Shown here piece after piece: positions 51,903 to 61,011 of a stretch of DNA of 64,000 nucleotides. The DNA is from JADKAV01 sp037045455 (lineage in GTDB: Bacteria > Actinomycetota > Actinomycetes > S36-B12 > UBA10799). A program made the position numbers and the translations under genes. How positions within the stretch are numbered: position 1 is the stretch's first letter; each line of letters opens with the position of its first letter. The notes beneath the pieces were generated by a model. The model saw only the letters and a list, made by a program, of their open reading frames with translations, ran no database searches and was not told the DNA's origin. Location: NCBI GenBank assembly GCA_037045455.1, contig JBAOIN010000006.1, positions 128,495 through 192,494 on the forward strand. The letters run 5' to 3'.

Positions 51903-53717
51903 TCAGCGGATCGTCAGCGGGTTCCCCGCCAGCACCGGCGCCCCGATCACCTCGCGGAACCCGTACCGCAGGCTACGCACAAGTTCGTCGCGATCGTCCA
52001 CGGCGGCATCGTCGGTGCTGATCCCAACGCTGGCCACACCGTTGTAGGTGAGCATCGTGACATTGATGGCCGCGCCGATCGTGCCGACCAAGGGGTACAT
52101 CCGCTCGACCTTCGCCCCGGCCAGCCAGACCTGCACCGGCACGCCTGGCACATTCGACGCGGTGAGGTCGGAGGTCTGAGCGGCAGCCGAAACCAAATCG
52201 GGAGGCAGGAATCGCGACAGTTCGGCAAGGTTGTCCGCCAGTTTCAACGCGGGCTCCGCGCGCCACGCTCGCACCGTCTCGGCCGCGGTCTCCAGCACGT
52301 CGTCGATGGCGTTGCTGACCGGGATCTCAAACCGCGCGATGGTCACAGCGTTGCTCTCGGTTCCGGACGTGCGCAGGGAGATCGGCATATTCATGCGCAA
52401 CTCGTCGACCGGGCGGCCCATCTTCTCGTGGTAGCGGTGCATGCCCAGACTGATGGCCGCTAGGAATAGGTCGTTCACCGTACGGTTGCGCTGCTTGGCC
52501 GCAGCCCGATAGGTCGCGAAGTCCATGTCGATGGTGTCGAAGTGGTAGTTGATGCTGCGCTGCTGCATGATCGGCGACAGCGGCCCGAGCGGCACCCGCG
52601 TGAACCGCGCCAGCGATTCGGCCGTGCCGCGTACCCGGTTTAGCAACTCAGCGGGGTTTTTGATGGCCGCCAGCGTCAGCGGCCCGAGGCCCTTGACCAC
52701 GTCTTCCGCGGTGCGGGCCACCCACCCCACGTTGTTGCGAATGACGGCCTCGAGGAAACCGGTCGTGTCGAGCACGGCAGGCTCAGGAGCGGGCGGCATG
52801 GGGCCGAGGTCTGTGCCTTCCGGGGTGAAGTCGAACAGCGCCATACCGAGTTGCACGGCGCCCTGGCCGTCAGCGATGGCGTGGTGCAGTTTGAGGATCA
52901 GCGCGCAGCGCCCGCCGGGCAGACCCTCCAACAACGTCACCCGCCATAGCGGCCGCTCCTTGTCGAAGTCGGCCATGCTCTGGCGGCGAGCATCTTCCAG
53001 AACGTCGCTCCAGGTCGAGCCGCGCGGCATACTGAACCGGCGCATATGGAAGGACAGGTCGAAGTTGGGGTCGACCACCATGCGCGGGGTCTGAATACCG
53101 ATGGGACCCTCCACGACCACTGACCGCAGGACAGGGGCCATGCGAGTAGCCCGCTCGTAACGCTGCTTCAACCGGTTCCAGTCCGGGCTGGAATCCAGCA
53201 CCAGCAAGCCGATGATCGTCGAGCGCATCACCGGATCGTCCGTGGCCATCCGCCAGGTCGCGAAGTCCCAGCCCGACAACCGCTTGGCCTCTGTCACCGC
53301 TTGCTTGCCGCGCAGGGGCTTGGGTTGCTTAGGTGCTTTCTTGGTGGGGGCTTTCTTCGCCGGCGCCTTCTTGGCTGGAGTCTGCTTGGCTGGGACCTTC
53401 TGCGCGGGGACCTTCTTGGCTGGAGCCTGCTTGGTGGGAGCTCGCTTGGCCGCAGCCTTCTTCGCGGGCACCTTCTTGGCTGGGGCTTCCTTGGTGGCAG
53501 CTCGCTTGGCCGGGGCCTTCTTCGCGGGCACCTTCTTGGCTGGAGCCTGCTTGGCCGGGGCCTTCTTCGCCGGGGCTTGCTTCCCCAAGGGCTCGGCCGG
53601 GGTCTGCGTCGCAGCGCGTTTGGCTGTCGCCTGCTTGGCGGCAGAGGCTGACTTGGACACTGGGGCCTTCTTTGCCGCAGCCGTCTTCTTCGACGCGGGG
53701 GCAGAGCGCTCGGGCAC
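51903..53717 (-). CDS. wax ester synthase/diacylglycerol acyltransferase with histone-H1-like N-terminal tail
   Basis: A 604-residue protein. Residues 1 to about 138 are almost only Lys, Ala, Pro, Thr and Gln in repeats of the type PAKKAPAK, like histone H1 or mycobacterial Hup tails. From about 145 it is a bacterial WS/DGAT: LSGWDFATWRMATDDPVMRS, the catalytic HHAIADG (His278, His279, Asp283), then PNFDLSFHMRRFSMPRG before it and GIGHAYGVASVG-type end seen as NVTMLTYNGVASVGISTDD. These enzymes esterify fatty acyl-CoA to diacylglycerol or alcohols for storage lipid. The start is GTG 53717 with a strong GAGGAGG site, so the tail is truly translated. It lies between yebC and ruvC, which are usually adjacent or nearly so. 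Confidence 0.9.
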   Translation of the reverse strand: MPERSAPASKKTAAAKKAPVSKSASAAKQATAKRAATQTPAEPLGKQAPAKKAPAKQAPAKKVPAKKAPAKRAATKEAPAKKVPAKKAAAKRAPTKQAPAKKVPAQKVPAKQTPAKKAPAKKAPTKKAPKQPKPLRGKQAVTEAKRLSGWDFATWRMATDDPVMRSTIIGLLVLDSSPDWNRLKQRYERATRMAPVLRSVVVEGPIGIQTPRMVVDPNFDLSFHMRRFSMPRGSTWSDVLEDARRQSMADFDKERPLWRVTLLEGLPGGRCALILKLHHAIADGQGAVQLGMALFDFTPEGTDLGPMPPAPEPAVLDTTGFLEAVIRNNVGWVARTAEDVVKGLGPLTLAAIKNPAELLNRVRGTAESLARFTRVPLGPLSPIMQQRSINYHFDTIDMDFATYRAAAKQRNRTVNDLFLAAISLGMHRYHEKMGRPVDELRMNMPISLRTSGTESNAVTIARFEIPVSNAIDDVLETAAETVRAWRAEPALKLADNLAELSRFLPPDLVSAAAQTSDLTASNVPGVPVQVWLAGAKVERMYPLVGTIGAAINVTMLTYNGVASVGISTDDAAVDDRDELVRSLRYGFREVIGAPVLAGNPLTIR

Positions 53718-53779
53718 GGGTCCTCCTCGGGTTAGGGTCCACGCTATCCCGGCACGCCGCGGGACGACACATCACCGAC

Positions 53780-53857
53780 ATCCGTTAGAGAGTCCACCAT
53801 CCGTTAGACGGAATTGTCCGTTTTGCCCTCTAACGGATGGGCGAAGGTCTAACGGAT
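53780..53857. repeat. nested palindrome, ATCCGTTAGA type, 19-bp doubled units
   Basis: ATCCGTTAGA lies at 53780 and 53799. Its exact inverse TCTAACGGAT lies at 53829 and 53848. Both spacings are 19 bp and both pairs share the centre 53818.5. An extra small hairpin CGGA-TCCG sits in the loop. It occupies the gap between the yebC stop and the WS/DGAT start, six bases past yebC. The ATCCGTTAG word also appears (inverted) in the 29.3-kb element. Confidence 0.8.
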
Positions 53858-53862
53858 CCGGG

Positions 53863-54616
53863 CTAGGCGTCGACCTGCGCCATGACCTCGTCGGACACGT
53901 CGAAGTTCGCATAGACGTTCTGCACGTCGTCGCTGTCCTCCAGGGCCTCCAACAGCCGGAAGACCTTGGCGGCGGCGTCGGCCTCCAAGGGAACAGTCAC
54001 ACTGGGCACGAACTGCACCTCGGCGGAGTCGTAGTCCAGGCCAGCGTCCTGCAATGCCGTCCGCACCGCGACGACGTCAGTCGGTTCGCTGATCACCTCG
54101 AACGTGCCATCGAGGTCGTTGACCTCTTCGGCGCCGGCGTCCAGCACGGCCGCGAGCACGTCATCCTCGGTCAAACCAGCAGCGGGAACTAGCACGACGC
54201 CCTTGCGCGTGAACAAGTACGACACCGAGCCGGGATCCGCCATCGAACCGCCGTTGCGGCTCATCGCCACCCGCACCTCGCCGGCGGCCCGGTTGCGGTT
54301 GTCGGTCAGGCACTCGACGAGCACAGCCACACCATTGGGGCCGTAGCCCTCGTACATGATCGTCTGCCAGTCTGAACCGCCGGACTCCGCGCCGGAGCCG
54401 CGCTTGACGGCGCGGTCGATGTTGTCCAGCGGGACCGAGTTCTTCCGCGCCTTCTGGATGGCGTCGTAGAGGGTCGGGTTGCCGTCCGGGTCTCCGCCAC
54501 CGGTACGCGCTGCCACCTCGATGTTCTTGATCAGCTTGGCGAACAGCTTGCCCGCGCTTGGCGTCGATCGCCGCCTTCTTGTGCTTGGTCGTCGCCCACT
54601 TGGAATGGCCGCTCAT
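53863..54616 (-). CDS. yebC: YebC/PmpR family transcription/translation regulator (apparent frameshift)
   Basis: About 250 residues after repair. The start MSGHSKWATTKHKKAAIDAK is the family hallmark. GGDPDGNPTLYDAIQKARKN, IMYEGYGPNGVAVLVECLTD and NRAAGEVRVAMSRNGGSM follow. The frame slips at CCC 54551-54553; removing one base reads RGKLFAKLIKNIEVAARTGG. YebC proteins bind DNA or, as shown for some, help ribosomes at proline stretches. The start overlaps the pdxT stop as ATGA. The neighbourhood pdxT-yebC-ruvC is standard. Confidence 0.9.
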
Positions 54617-55216
54617 GTCTCCTCCTGCACGATGTCCACCAGCAGCCGGTGGAACCGCCGGTCGTCGGTCACCTCGGGATGGAACGAGGTCGCCAGCAGC
54701 ACGGCCCTGCCGCACCGCGACGATTCTATCCGTGCCGTCCTCGGCCCCCACCCGGGCAAGGACCTCGACCTCCGGGCCCACCCGTTCCACCCAAGGCGCC
54801 CGAATGAAGACTGCCGGAACCGCCGGACCGGGCAGCGCCGGAACCTCGACCGCGGCTTCGAACGAGTCCACCTGCCGGCCGAACGCGTTGCGGCGCACCG
54901 TCATGTCGATGGCACCGAGGCTGTACTGGTCGGGCCGGCCATCCAGTACCTGGTCGGCCAGCAGGATCATGCCGGCGCAGGTCCCGAAGATCGGCATCCC
55001 CTGCGCGATCCGCTCTTCCAGCGGCTCGGTCAGATCATTACGCCCGATGAGCATGCCGATCGTCGTGGACTCGCCACCCGGGATGATCAGTGCCTGAACT
55101 GCAGCGAGGTCTTCGGTGGTGCGCACGGCGGCGGCCTGCGCGTCCACCTCGCGCACGGCCGCGATGTGCTCGCGGAAGTCGCCCTGCAGCGCCAGCACCC
55201 CGATCCGGGGCGTCAC
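54613..55216 (-). CDS. pdxT: pyridoxal 5-phosphate synthase glutaminase subunit PdxT (apparent frameshift)
   Basis: About 201 residues after repair. IGVLALQGDFREHIAAV, IPGGESTTIGMLIGR, GMPIFGTCAGMILLAD with the nucleophile Cys, and FIRAPWVERVG are clear class I glutaminase features. Near 54706 the frame slips; the other frame supplies VLLATSFHPEVTDD with the catalytic His and Glu and ends at 54613. PdxT passes ammonia to PdxS. The start is GTG 55216, overlapping the pdxS stop as GTGA, or the GTG one codon earlier. Confidence 0.9.
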
Positions 55217-56109
55217 CACCCGCGTTCGGCGAGACGGTGGGGTTCGGGAATGTCCTCAACGTTGATGCCGACCATAGCCTCACCCAGACCGCGGGAGACC
55301 TTGGCCAGGATCTCCGGGTCGTCGAAGTGGGTCGTGGCCTGCACGATCGCGGCGGCCCGCTCGGCCGGGTTGCCGGACTTGAAGATGCCGCTGCCGACGA
55401 ACACGCCGTCCGCGCCGAGTTGCATCATCATCGCGGCGTCGGCCGGGGTTGCGATGCCGCCGGCCGTGAACATGACAACGGGCAGCGTGCCGGCGCGGGC
55501 GATCTCCGCCACGAGTTCGTATGGCGCCTGGAGTTCCTTGGCCGCGACGAACAACTCGTCCTGCGGGAGGCTGGTGAGCCGCTTGATCTCACCGCGGATG
55601 GTGCGCATGTGAGTGGTGGCGTTTGAGACGTCACCAGTCCCGGCCTCGCCCTTGCTGCGGATCATGGCCGCGCCCTCGGTGATCCTGCGCAGCGCCTCAC
55701 CCAGGTTGGTGGCACCACAGACGAAGGGGACGGTGAACGCCCACTTGTCGATGTGATTGGCGTAGTCGGCGGGCGTCAGCACCTCGGACTCGTCGATGTA
55801 GTCCACGCCGAGGCTCTGCAGGATCTGCGCCTCGACGAAGTGGCCGATGCGGGCCTTGGCCATGACCGGAATCGAAACCGCCTCGATGATCCCGTCGATC
55901 AGATCGGGGTCGCTCATGCGAGCCACGCCACCCTGCGCGCGGATGTCCGCGGGAACCCGCTCAAGCGCCATCACGGCGACCGCTCCGGCGTCCTCGGCGA
56001 TCTTCGCCTGGTCCGGGGTCACCACGTCCATGATCACCCCGCCCTTGAGCATCTCGGCCATTCCGCGCTTGACGCGGGCGGAGCCGGTCACATGTGTGGG
56101 GTCAGTCAT
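55213..56109 (-). CDS. pdxS: pyridoxal 5-phosphate synthase lyase subunit PdxS
   Basis: A 298-residue TIM-barrel enzyme that joins a pentose phosphate, a triose phosphate and ammonia into pyridoxal 5-phosphate. MLKGGVIMDVVTPDQAKIAE holds the first catalytic Asp/Lys region. ALERVPADIRAQGGVARMSD, MAKARIGHFVEAQIL, DYIDESEVLTPAD, PFVCGATNLGEALRRI and MIRSKGEAGTGDV are near-invariant in the family. Confidence 0.97.
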   Translation of the reverse strand: MTDPTHVTGSARVKRGMAEMLKGGVIMDVVTPDQAKIAEDAGAVAVMALERVPADIRAQGGVARMSDPDLIDGIIEAVSIPVMAKARIGHFVEAQILQSLGVDYIDESEVLTPADYANHIDKWAFTVPFVCGATNLGEALRRITEGAAMIRSKGEAGTGDVSNATTHMRTIRGEIKRLTSLPQDELFVAAKELQAPYELVAEIARAGTLPVVMFTAGGIATPADAAMMMQLGADGVFVGSGIFKSGNPAERAAAIVQATTHFDDPEILAKVSRGLGEAMVGINVEDIPEPHRLAERGW

Positions 56110-56255
56110 TTGTGGTTCCTTTCAGGTCCTTCCTCAATGGTAGGTGAACCTCACCTGCGGCCAAAACGCCGTCCGGCCCCTCACCATTCTCGACAATGTT
56201 GCTCAGCGACCGCGTTCGGTTCCGCCGGCAACAATGCGGGAATTCGGCCGACAAC

Positions 56256-56816
56256 TCAGCGGCTGCGCAACGCCGGCGGCACCTCGTCGTCCAGCTCCAC
56301 CGTGCGCGGCAGCGGCGCGGAGCCGGCCAGCCGGAACAACCGCACCACCCGTTGCTTGCGCACCGCCAGGCAGGACCGCACCGCGTCGTTGTGGAAGCGC
56401 CGCGACCACGCAGCCTTCTGCACGACCGCCGACAGTTCGGTCATCGTTTGGGCGCCACCCGGCTGCGACTGCAACTCCTCCACCACCTGCGGGTCGGACA
56501 GGGCGGCATCCAGCGCCTTGGTCAAGGCGCTCTCCGCGGCGCAGCGCGACAGATCGAACGCCGCCCCCGTGGAACGGCCGGCAGCCAGGGCGCCATCGGC
56601 GGCATCGGCCAGGACCAAGGAGGTAGCCGGGTCCAAGCGGCCTGAGCTGGCCAGACCGAGCACCTCGTTGGCACGGTCCATGCACTGGGCCTGCAGGGCG
56701 GTGCGAGAGGTGTCAACCCGGTGGTGCAACCGGTCGAGGCGGGCGGCGGTCTGCGACAGGTAAAGCACCGACAGGCCGATGAGGACCACGACTCCGACCA
56801 GGCCCCAGACGTCCAT
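56256..56816 (-). CDS. conserved actinobacterial membrane protein after pimA
   Basis: A 186-residue protein of unknown function. One N-terminal membrane helix (WGLVGVVVLIGLSVLYLS) is followed by helical sequence (LHHRVDTSRTALQAQCMDRA) that recalls the LemA-like helical hairpin, and AWSRRFHNDAVRSCLAVRKQ, also LemA-like in style. The C-terminus is charged with acidic ELDDEVPPAL. It overlaps the pimA stop by one base (TGATG) and is probably co-transcribed with the phosphoinositide-mannoside genes. The 146 bp that follow to pdxS hold only a weak quasi-palindrome (GACAATGTTGC against GCAACAATGCG, 56190-56240). Confidence 0.7.
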   Translation of the reverse strand: MDVWGLVGVVVLIGLSVLYLSQTAARLDRLHHRVDTSRTALQAQCMDRANEVLGLASSGRLDPATSLVLADAADGALAAGRSTGAAFDLSRCAAESALTKALDAALSDPQVVEELQSQPGGAQTMTELSAVVQKAAWSRRFHNDAVRSCLAVRKQRVVRLFRLAGSAPLPRTVELDDEVPPALRSR

Positions 56817-57992
56817 CAGACCTCGTCCCGGGGCCGGGCCAGCCGTCCGACGAACTGCCCGCGCATGTCGTTCTCAACGCGTTCACCGGTCGCCGTGACG
56901 CTCTCGTAGACGCCCTCGATCTCCCGGGCTACGACGTTCCAGTCGAACTGCCGTGCACGGACGTGCCCGAGTTCGGTCAGCTCGGCCCGCCGGGCCGGAT
57001 CGGCCAGCAGCGTGAGGACGGCGTCTGCCAACGAGTCCGCGTTCTCGCTGGTGAACATCATCCCGGTCCGGCCATCGTCGAGCACGCGCGCGAAGGCATC
57101 GAGGTCGCTGGCCACGACCGGGGTACCAGCGGCCATCGACTCCAGCAGCACGATGCCGAAGCTCTCCCCGCCCGTATTCGGAGCGACATAGACGTCGGCA
57201 CTGGCGAACGCGCTGGCCTTCTCCGCGTCGCTGACGAGACCCGAGGAAGCGGACCGCCGAGCGGACCCGATCATCGACACCGTCGAGCGCTTCGTCCTGA
57301 TCCCCCGGTCCTGCGATCAGCAGTTGCGTTCCCGGCTCAGCAGCGAGGATCCGGGGCATTGCGGCCAGCAACACCGGCAGACCCTTGCGCGGCTCGTCGA
57401 TGCGCCCGATGAAGAACAGCGTGGGGCCCGAGCGAGGGTAACCGGGAAGCGGCGTCACGCCTTCGAAGTCGGCGCAGGTCACACCGTTGGGGATGAGGAC
57501 CGCGTCGCCGCCGAGATGCTTCACCAGTGTCTGCCGCGCAGCTTCGCTCACGGCGATGCGGGCGCTGATCTTCTCCATCGCGGTCTGCATGACGTAGTAG
57601 GCCGCGGTCAGCGCGCGGGAGCGGGTCTGCGACGAGTGATATGTGGCCACGATCGGACCGCGGGCGGCCCAGCATGCGAGCACGCTCAGAGTGGGCGAGG
57701 CCGGCTCGTGCACGTGCAGGACGTCGAACTCGCCCTCCTTGATCCAGCGCCGCACCCGAGTCGCCGACACCGGTCCGAAGTTCACCTTCGCGACCGACCC
57801 GTTGTAAGGCACGGAGACCGGCTTGCCGCCATCGACGACGAAGTCCTCGAGCGGGTAGTCGGCGTCGTCCACCGGCGCCAGCACGCTCACGTCGTGCCCG
57901 AAGCGGCGCAGGGTCAGGGCCAAGTCGTGCACGTGCGCCTTCACGCCCCCCGGCGACGTCCAGTCGTAGGGGCAGACGATGCCGACCTTCAT
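56816..57992 (-). CDS. pimA: phosphatidylinositol alpha-mannosyltransferase PimA (apparent frameshift)
   Basis: About 391 residues after repair, a GT4 enzyme that adds the first mannose to phosphatidylinositol. MKVGIVCPYDWTSPGGVKAH is the PimA start. DVLHVHEPASPTLSVLACW, IVATYHSSQTRSRALTAAYY, FIGRIDEPRKGLPVLL and NTGGESFGIVLLESMAAGTP (the nucleotide-sugar E-x7-E region) follow. The frame slips at CCC 57240-57242; removing one base joins VRFLG to LVSDAEKASAF. It is coupled to patA (ATGA). Confidence 0.93.
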
Positions 57993-58909
57993 CGGGGCTC
58001 CAGGTCAGCCAGGAACACCGGCTGCAGCATGTGCCAATGGGTCGGGTGCATGCTGATGCCCTCGGCGAGCTGGTCTGCCATCCGCTGCGTGAACTCGCGG
58101 GCAGCTGCCAGGAACTCCTCGTCGAAACGGTCGTGGTGGGTCCAGTCCCCCGTCGGCGGCTCGACTGGCGGAAACACGTGCACGTGGGCGCGGTAGTCGG
58201 TGTAGTACAGCGACGCCGCGAACATCGGCGCCCCGGTCAGCATGCAGATCGCCGCCGGACCGATGGGCATCTTCGCGGCCTCCCCGAAGAACTCCACCTG
58301 CACACCGTGGCGGCTCAGATCGCGGTCGGCCAGCAGGGCGAGCAGTCCGTTGGCTTTGACGAGCTCGACGAGCTCCTCGAAGACGCCCTCGCCGCCGGCG
58401 TGCGGCAGGATCTTCATGCCTACGCTGCGGCGGTAGTCCAGGAACTCCTCATACAGCCGCTCCGGCTTGAGCCGCTCAGCAACACTGATGACCTGCGCGA
58501 AGTGAATGCTGGCCCAGGCCCCGGTGAGGTCGTAGTTCCCACCGTGTGGGACGGCGAACACAGCGCCCTTCCCGCCTGCCAGGGCGTCTGCTAGGTAGTG
58601 GTCGTTGATGGCGCGGTGGCGATGGGTGATCTCTTCCGGTGTCCAACTGGGCATGCGGAACGCATCGCACCAGTAGCGCATGTAGGAGCGCATGCCCTCA
58701 CGGGACAGTTCCCGCAGTTCGGCCTCGGTCGCGTCCGGCACCACTCGTTGCAGGTTCTTCTCCAGTTGCCGGACACCCTTGCCACGGCGGCGCCAGAGTT
58801 GATCGCCCATTCGCAGGAACGCGCCATACGCCGCCTTCTCAGGCAAGGCCCGCACGATCCGCCAGCCGGTCGCGTAGACCCAGTAGGTCACCTCGTCCTG
58901 GATGTTCAT
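57989..58909 (-). CDS. patA: phosphatidylinositol mannoside acyltransferase
   Basis: A 306-residue membrane-associated enzyme of the LpxL/HtrB acyltransferase family, equivalent to M. tuberculosis Rv2611c (PatA), which acylates the mannose of PIM. AVFAVPHGGNYDLTGAW carries the catalytic HGGNYD (HxxxxD/E-type) block. LLALLADRDLSRHGVQVEFF and GPAAICMLTGAPMFAASLYY are further family segments, and HPTHWHMLQPVFLADL is the end. The start at 58909 overlaps the pgsA stop as ATGA. Confidence 0.92.
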   Translation of the reverse strand: MNIQDEVTYWVYATGWRIVRALPEKAAYGAFLRMGDQLWRRRGKGVRQLEKNLQRVVPDATEAELRELSREGMRSYMRYWCDAFRMPSWTPEEITHRHRAINDHYLADALAGGKGAVFAVPHGGNYDLTGAWASIHFAQVISVAERLKPERLYEEFLDYRRSVGMKILPHAGGEGVFEELVELVKANGLLALLADRDLSRHGVQVEFFGEAAKMPIGPAAICMLTGAPMFAASLYYTDYRAHVHVFPPVEPPTGDWTHHDRFDEEFLAAAREFTQRMADQLAEGISMHPTHWHMLQPVFLADLEPR

Positions 58910-59508
58910 GCGGTGGCCTGCCGGTACACGTGGACCAGCCGTTGTCCGACGGTGATGACGACCAAGACGGCGAGCACGATCAGCGCCGCAGGCAGCAGGT
59001 AGGGCACGCCGAGACCGTAGAAGAACGCGGGGACGAGAAGGATCAGCATTCGCTCGGTGCGTTCGGCGATACCGACCTTGCACTCCAGCCCGATGCTCTC
59101 GGCCTTCGCCCGCGCATAGGAGATCACGAACCCACCGACCAGGCAGATCAGGGCAGCGGCTTGCACCCAGACGTTCTGCGTGCGGACCGCCCAGATCACC
59201 ACGGCACCGAAGATGGCGCCGTCCGCAACGCGGTCCAGGGTGGAGTCGAGGAACGCACCCCAGACGCCGGTGCGGTTCTGCAGCCGCGCCATCGTGCCGT
59301 CCAGCATGTCGCTGAAAACGAACAGCAACATGATCAGGATCCCGATCACGAACTCGCCGCGCGGGAAGAACGCGAGGGCTGCGGCGCTGACACCTACGGT
59401 GCCGATGAAGGTCACCGCGTCTGGCGACAAGCCGATCTTCAGCAGCCCCTTGGCGACCGGTTCCACGACCTTGGCCAGCACGGAACGCGCATTGGTCTGA
59501 TTGAGCAT
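58906..59508 (-). CDS. pgsA: phosphatidylinositol phosphate synthase (CDP-alcohol phosphatidyltransferase)
   Basis: A 200-residue polytopic enzyme with the complete CDP-alcohol phosphotransferase motif: Asp67, Asp70, Gly71, Ala74, Arg75, Gly84, Asp88 and Asp92 (SDMLDGTMARLQNRTGVWGA leads into FLDSTLDRVAD). In actinobacteria it joins CDP-diacylglycerol to inositol phosphate. It is first in the coupled run pgsA-patA-pimA, divergent from the EF-G-like gene with 51 bp between. Confidence 0.94.
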   Translation of the reverse strand: MLNQTNARSVLAKVVEPVAKGLLKIGLSPDAVTFIGTVGVSAAALAFFPRGEFVIGILIMLLFVFSDMLDGTMARLQNRTGVWGAFLDSTLDRVADGAIFGAVVIWAVRTQNVWVQAAALICLVGGFVISYARAKAESIGLECKVGIAERTERMLILLVPAFFYGLGVPYLLPAALIVLAVLVVITVGQRLVHVYRQATA

Positions 59509-59559
59509 GCGCGGTCCCTTCGGTGCACGGTGGCGTCACTTCATGCTATTAGTCACCAC

Positions 59560-60423
59560 GTGACCCTTCGGAGTTCCGCCGCGCCCAGCGTGGTCGCCGT
59601 GTTCGGACTCGAGGACGCCTCCGCGCGGTGGCTGACTCGTGCCATGCGGGACGCCGGGGTGGTGGCCGTGCACCTCCGGCCCGATCTGCCGCCGGCCGCG
59701 GCCCACTCCGTGCTGTCCGCGGTGGATGCGGGAGTGCACATGGTCAGCGCCCGGCGCGGCATGGACGCGACGTTCCTGGAGTACTGGCAGTTGCTCGGGG
59801 AGCTGGGCCGTGCCCGGTTCGTCGCAGTGCACGACCTCGGGCCCATCGCGCTGGACATCAACGAAGTCGCGGCGATCGCGGGCCGCGTGCTTGAAGAAGA
59901 CGTGCACCCCCTCACCATGCCGCTGCTGGACGACGACGAGAGCGTGATCGGCGTGCTGGACGTGGCCTCGGGCGAGCAGTGGTTTCCCGACGGATCAGTG
60001 CAGGCGCCGCGGGCGGACTTCGTGGAGGCGGTCGAGGCCGAGACCAACGTATTGCGCGACGAGGTGGGCGAGGACGTGCTCGCCGCTGTCCTTGCCGGCG
60101 ATGTGGCGGTAGCGGTGACCGTGGATGCGCACAGCCGCGCGGGTGTCGGCTGGCTCGGAAGGCATCTGCCAGCCCGAACCATCCCTGGGTCTGCCGTGGT
60201 CCTGCCGGGTGATCACCCGGCATCGGTGCTGGTGGCCGCCGGGACCGAGCCGGTCGCGCTGGGCCCGGCACTGGCCGTCACTGGCACGCAGACCATGACC
60301 GTGCGCGTGCAGTCGTTGCAGGGAGTGCTGGAGCCGGCGCTTCTGGCCGAGTTGGCCCCCGCAGCAGTCGCAGCGGCGCAGATCGACCCTGTTCCGGACG
60401 TGGGGTCCCTGCTGATCCACTGA
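59560..60423 (+). CDS. EF-G-like G-domain protein with degenerate nucleotide-binding motifs
   Basis: A 287-residue protein, GTG start at 59560. I see an elongation-factor-G pattern in order. SVVAVFGLEDASARWLTRAM stands where the P-loop would be, but GxxxxGKT is lost. VDAGVHMVSARRGMD resembles the VDAVDGVQ-type segment. GRARFVAVHDLG replaces the NKxD strand. PLTMPLLDDDESVIGVLDV matches the EF-G G-prime region (IPIG...GVIDL), and AETNVLRDEVGEDVLAAVLA matches the conserved YDEEL..YLEG helix. Domains II to V are absent or unrecognisable. It cannot hydrolyse GTP by the normal mechanism, if the alignment is right. The function is unknown; family assignment is by eye. Confidence 0.6.
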   Translation: MTLRSSAAPSVVAVFGLEDASARWLTRAMRDAGVVAVHLRPDLPPAAAHSVLSAVDAGVHMVSARRGMDATFLEYWQLLGELGRARFVAVHDLGPIALDINEVAAIAGRVLEEDVHPLTMPLLDDDESVIGVLDVASGEQWFPDGSVQAPRADFVEAVEAETNVLRDEVGEDVLAAVLAGDVAVAVTVDAHSRAGVGWLGRHLPARTIPGSAVVLPGDHPASVLVAAGTEPVALGPALAVTGTQTMTVRVQSLQGVLEPALLAELAPAAVAAAQIDPVPDVGSLLIH

Positions 60424-60432
60424 AGATCAACA

Positions 60433-60489
60433 TCACCGTTTGGACAGGATTGCACCGTTCCGAACGGTGCAGGAATGTTCAAACGGTGA
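60433..60489. terminator. nested palindrome at a convergent junction, CACCGTT type
   Basis: CACCGTT lies at 60434 and 60453 and AACGGTG at 60463 and 60482, each pair 19 bp apart, all centred on 60461. The inner part is a perfect 10-bp palindrome (TGCACCGTTC and GAACGGTGCA around one C). The outer 14-base arms pair throughout with one G-U. It occupies most of the 78-bp space between two converging stops, so it is a likely bidirectional terminator. Confidence 0.8.
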
Positions 60490-60501
60490 AACGAAGCCGA
60501 G

Positions 60502-61011
60502 TCACCACGCCGCGGCCAGCAACTCTCGCGTCTCCTCCAGCAGCGTGGGCATGGTCTTCGTACCGCCCACCACCGTGATGAAGTTGGTGTCCCCGCCCCA
60601 GCGCGGCACCACGTGCTGGTGGAGATGTCCCGCGATTCCGGCACCCCCGATGGACCCCTGGTTCATGCCGATGTTGAACCCCTGCGGCCCGGCGACCGAG
60701 CGCATCGCGGTCATGGCCTGCTGCGTCAACCGGCTGAACTCCGTCACCTCGGGGTCGGTCAATTCGGTGTAGTCAGCGATGTGCCGGTACGGGCAGATCA
60801 GCATGTGCCCGGGGTTGTACGGGTAAAGGTTCAGCACGACGAAGCACAGCTCGCCGCGATACACGATCAAGGCCTCGTCGTCGGGCAGGCCGGGAACCCG
60901 GCAGAAAGGACAGTCGTCACCAGCCTGGGTGTGCGGGGGACGGTTCTCACCCTTGATGTAGGCGATCCGGTGCGGGGTCCACAACCGCTCCCACGCCGAC
61001 GCGCCGGCCAT
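60502..61011 (-). CDS. HIT-family AP4A phosphorylase-like protein
   Basis: A 169-residue histidine-triad protein. CPFCRV (Cys pair) lies near residue 34, VVLNLYPYNPGHMLICPYRH is the HIT N-terminal half, and the catalytic triad is in AGHLHQHVVPRWGGDTNF. The homologue at this locus in M. tuberculosis (Rv2613c) is an AP4A phosphorylase. The start overlaps the thrS stop by one base. Confidence 0.92.
   Translation of the reverse strand: MAGASAWERLWTPHRIAYIKGENRPPHTQAGDDCPFCRVPGLPDDEALIVYRGELCFVVLNLYPYNPGHMLICPYRHIADYTELTDPEVTEFSRLTQQAMTAMRSVAGPQGFNIGMNQGSIGGAGIAGHLHQHVVPRWGGDTNFITVVGGTKTMPTLLEETRELLAAAW

Noticed and set aside
53301..53651. Plus-strand frame rich in Leu/Gly/Trp repeats
   Set aside because: It is the antisense reading of the Lys/Ala/Pro tail of the acyltransferase; the tail has the ribosome-binding site and joins an enzyme domain.
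56190..56262. Further member of the doubled palindrome family upstream of pdxS
   Set aside because: GACAATGTTGC and GCAACAATGCG form one imperfect inverted pair, but equal doubled spacing on both sides is not present.
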